NCBI GenBank assembly: GCA_003134695.1
Contig: PLCB01000009.1
Location: 1 to 64,000, forward strand
Reading direction: 5' to 3'
From: Candidatus Zemynaea palustris
Lineage (GTDB): Bacteria; Vulcanimicrobiota; Vulcanimicrobiia; Vulcanimicrobiales; Vulcanimicrobiaceae
DNA: 64,000 nucleotides
The position numbers and the translations under genes are program-made. Numbering within the stretch: the stretch's first letter is position 1; each line of letters opens with the position of its first letter. Shown here piece after piece: positions 62,251-64,000 of the stretch. The notes under the pieces were generated by a model. That model was not told the origin of the DNA and searched no databases. It saw nothing but the letters and a program-made list of their open reading frames with translations.

Positions 62251-62473
62251 TCGATTACCCACCGGCCGCGCGTGGGGCGGCTTAGCGGAGCCGGCCGAGC
62301 GGCCTCGACGCTGCACAGCGGCCCTACAGCTTCGGTCTAGCGGCGTCGGGCCTGGCATGTGTGCTATATTTGGAGCAACGCACCCTCGATACGAGGGTCC
62401 TCTTATCTGAAGAACTGTCCCGCATCCAGTTCCGCAACGGCGTGGACGTTCAATTCTTACACAAGGTGATAGA

Positions 62474-63205
62474 TTGGCTAACTTAACCGTTGTGCCGGGC
62501 GGTCTTCCGCCAAAGCGGCCGTTTTCGATGAATGCGCGCGGCGTTGCAAAGTACATGATCGCAAGTCCGTACGCGGCTCGCAAAGTCGTCGAGGATTATG
62601 CGTTCCCTAAAGAAGAAACTCCGAAAATCATCACGCCGACGCCTGCCAAGGATGTAGTTTGGCAGTATTTCCGCAGAGGCCAGGACGAGCAAACGCTCCA
62701 CGACGCAATCGCAGCCTATGGAGTCAAACCGATCTCGGAGACCCCGGTGGCTCGGAGTCGGCGACTCGGAGCCCTTAACGCCGCGAAGATCCTTCTGAAG
62801 TTCGGGCAGGCATTCCGGGTGACGGACGTTCGACGCAAAACCTGCCTAATCACGATAGAAGGCCTCCCGGTGCGTGCTTCAATCGATTTCTTTTGCAAGG
62901 CTTCGAACGACGGAAAAATTCTCGCCATGATCTTTAATGTCGCAGCAGAGGTCTCCGACAACCACGCGAAACTTGAGCACTACGCCCGCGTTGAGAGTGA
63001 AATCGCTTGGCAGGCCACGCGCCTACATATGCCTTCAACCGACGAGATTTGGTATGTCGACCTTCTTTCAGAGAAAGTAGTGCGCCGGCATAAGACGTCG
63101 CTCAAGGCGGCTTGGCGAAATATCGAGACGACTGCGGACAACATTTTGATTGCGTACAATACGCTAATAGCGCGACGAGCACGTGAACGACGGCTTGGCG
63201 CATAG
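62474..63205 (+). CDS. Protein of unknown function near the AbiJ-like gene
   Basis: 243 aa from TTG 62474 (AAGGTG about 5 nt upstream); an internal ATG at 62528 is an alternative. Codon use is ordinary for the window edge. A strand-rich centre (CLITIEGLPVRASIDFFCKA; GKILAMIFNVAAEVSDNHAK) is followed by a helical, basic C-terminus. No family was recognised; a hydrolase or nuclease core is conceivable because of the order of acidic and Lys residues, but no diagnostic motif is present. Confidence 0.6.
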   Translation: MANLTVVPGGLPPKRPFSMNARGVAKYMIASPYAARKVVEDYAFPKEETPKIITPTPAKDVVWQYFRRGQDEQTLHDAIAAYGVKPISETPVARSRRLGALNAAKILLKFGQAFRVTDVRRKTCLITIEGLPVRASIDFFCKASNDGKILAMIFNVAAEVSDNHAKLEHYARVESEIAWQATRLHMPSTDEIWYVDLLSEKVVRRHKTSLKAAWRNIETTADNILIAYNTLIARRARERRLGA

Positions 63206-63469
63206 AGGCCGATGGCGAAGTGAGTCCTTTCGCTCGGGTTCGTTCGCAGCTATCGTTTGCCAACTCAAGTGAACGCTATTTCCACGCTCTGTGCGGATGA
63301 CTTGAGTCGGGTAATTCGGGCAACCGAAGCTTATTTCGCTGCTACTCGCGCTCCTGAGCGGTCTCGATTCGCGCGCGAAAGGGTGGGTGTGAAATGCAGC
63401 ACTTCGCTCAAGAAGGCATACTTGTCGGCTTCTTCGTCGATAATTTTAGGTCATGCGGTCCTCCAGACA
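63206..63469. other. Intergenic region before the last gene
   Basis: About 260 bp, AT-richer than the gene that follows. The reading frame of the next gene is open back to 63224, with possible TTG/GTG starts at 63257, 63269 and 63389, so its true start could lie here. No terminator or promoter stood out. Confidence 0.4.
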
Positions 63470-64000
63470 ATGGACTCCCTGCTCGGCCAGAACTCGTGGG
63501 CCGACGTCGCCGAGGCGCTCGACATTCCCGTCAACGTCGATCGCTTGGCGAAGGTCGGCCTCGACGATTGCGGCATCGACCCGGACCTGCTCGTCGAGTG
63601 CGGCCTCCTCACACTGCGCCTCGTGATGATCCAGTTCCGTCGCCTCGCGGCGGTCGTCATCGACCGCAAAGATTCGAAAACCGGGCGCGCCCACAAGAGC
63701 ACGGCGATCCAGGCGTACGGCGCGCGCGCAGCACATGGCGGAATTGCTATATCTGGGCGACAAGGACGCCGCCGGCAACCGCGGCGTCGTGCGCGTGACG
63801 CCGCCCGTCTACACGAAGCAGCTAAAGCCGTTCGTGCAGATCGTCTACCTCGCGACGCAGCTGACGTTCGAGCTTGCGAAATACGCGCAGTCGCTTTTCG
63901 GCTCCAAGGACTTGCGCTTCCCTTACCGTGTCAACAGTTCTCTCGTGCTCGGCGAGGAGCGCCGCACGATCCTCCAGCGCCGTCTCGACGAACTCGAGAG
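63470..64000 (+). pseudogene. Unidentified gene with an apparent frameshift, cut by the right edge
   Basis: From ATG 63470 the protein reads MDSLLGQNSWADVAEALDIP, continuing to HKSTAIQAYGAR. Past about 63727 this frame becomes Arg/Ala-rich nonsense, while the next frame continues sensibly as MAELLYLGDKDAAGNRGVVR, then FVQIVYLATQLTFELAKYAQ to the edge. The shift falls in a CGCGCGCG run and can be fixed by removing one base. Helical, GC-rich, no family recognised. Either a real mutation or a sequencing/assembly error. Confidence 0.5.

Larger units (their letters stand above)
61906..62473. other. Intergenic region with palindrome and second GC-rich repeat
   Basis: About 570 bp. The middle is extremely GC-rich and carries the palindrome at 62154-62242 and repeat R2. 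Before the next gene there are a TATATT -10-like hexamer (62365-62370) and a perfect 7-bp stem hairpin ACCCTCG-ATA-CGAGGGT at 62382-62398. No supported protein gene. Confidence 0.5.

Overview
The window reads as GC-rich chromosomal DNA from a diderm (outer-membrane) bacterium. Signs are a long outer-membrane barrel protein, an autotransporter-type repeat protein, lipoproteins with Pro/Thr linkers and NHL-type propellers, a copper-amine-oxidase-N 'stalk' protein and a PPi-type phosphofructokinase. This mixture resembles soil Eremiobacterota (WPS-2)-like genomes, but that placement is an inference from gene style; no rRNA or other phylogenetic marker is present.

Region 1 (1-9.3 kb, minus strand) is one tightly coupled surface operon: a short DUF11 protein, two long DUF11 proteins, a ~1180-aa barrel-like outer-membrane protein and an autotransporter-associated beta-strand repeat protein that runs off the left end. 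Its first gene is divergent from a TPP enzyme across an intergenic region carrying a full CRP-type palindrome. Region 2 (9.7-19.3 kb) holds the TPP enzyme, a YceI protein, a nitrate/sulfonate-type ABC importer followed by an IlvD/Edd dehydratase, an orphan LigD polymerase domain, a degenerate Uma2 gene and the phosphofructokinase.

Region 3 (19.4-33 kb) is a purine/ureide catabolic cluster: xanthine-dehydrogenase-type Mo subunit, a fused FAD/2Fe-2S subunit, NCS1 nucleobase permease, 8-oxoguanine deaminase-type amidohydrolase, OHCU decarboxylase, PuuE allantoinase, allantoate amidohydrolase and an allophanate-hydrolase-C-terminus-like protein. No classical urate oxidase or HIU hydrolase is in the window; a flavin monooxygenase beside a CynX-type MFS carrier is the only local candidate for the urate step. 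An Ldh-family oxidoreductase and cupin at 43.8-45.3 kb could extend ureide use.

Region 4 (33-47 kb) is mixed: a very large membrane alpha/beta-hydrolase-like protein, pseudouridine-5'-phosphate glycosidase with two small upstream genes, a formyltransferase-like protein, a DUF2079 membrane protein, a methyltransferase, a cytochrome c/Vgb-propeller gene broken by one frameshift, the stalk protein and a propeller lipoprotein.

Region 5 (47-64 kb) is accessory DNA: mostly unrecognised exported proteins, an ECF sigma/anti-sigma pair, a mini LptF/LptG-like membrane protein and long intergenic gaps. Two copies of a 21-bp tRNA-3'-end sequence flank 51.1-53.7 kb with three clusters of phased TGCAACC repeats, suggesting the scar of an integrative element. 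At 60.7-62.3 kb an AbiJ-type abortive-infection gene lies between two ~58-bp GC-rich direct repeats, one inside a long imperfect palindrome. The right edge carries a gene of unknown function with an apparent frameshift.
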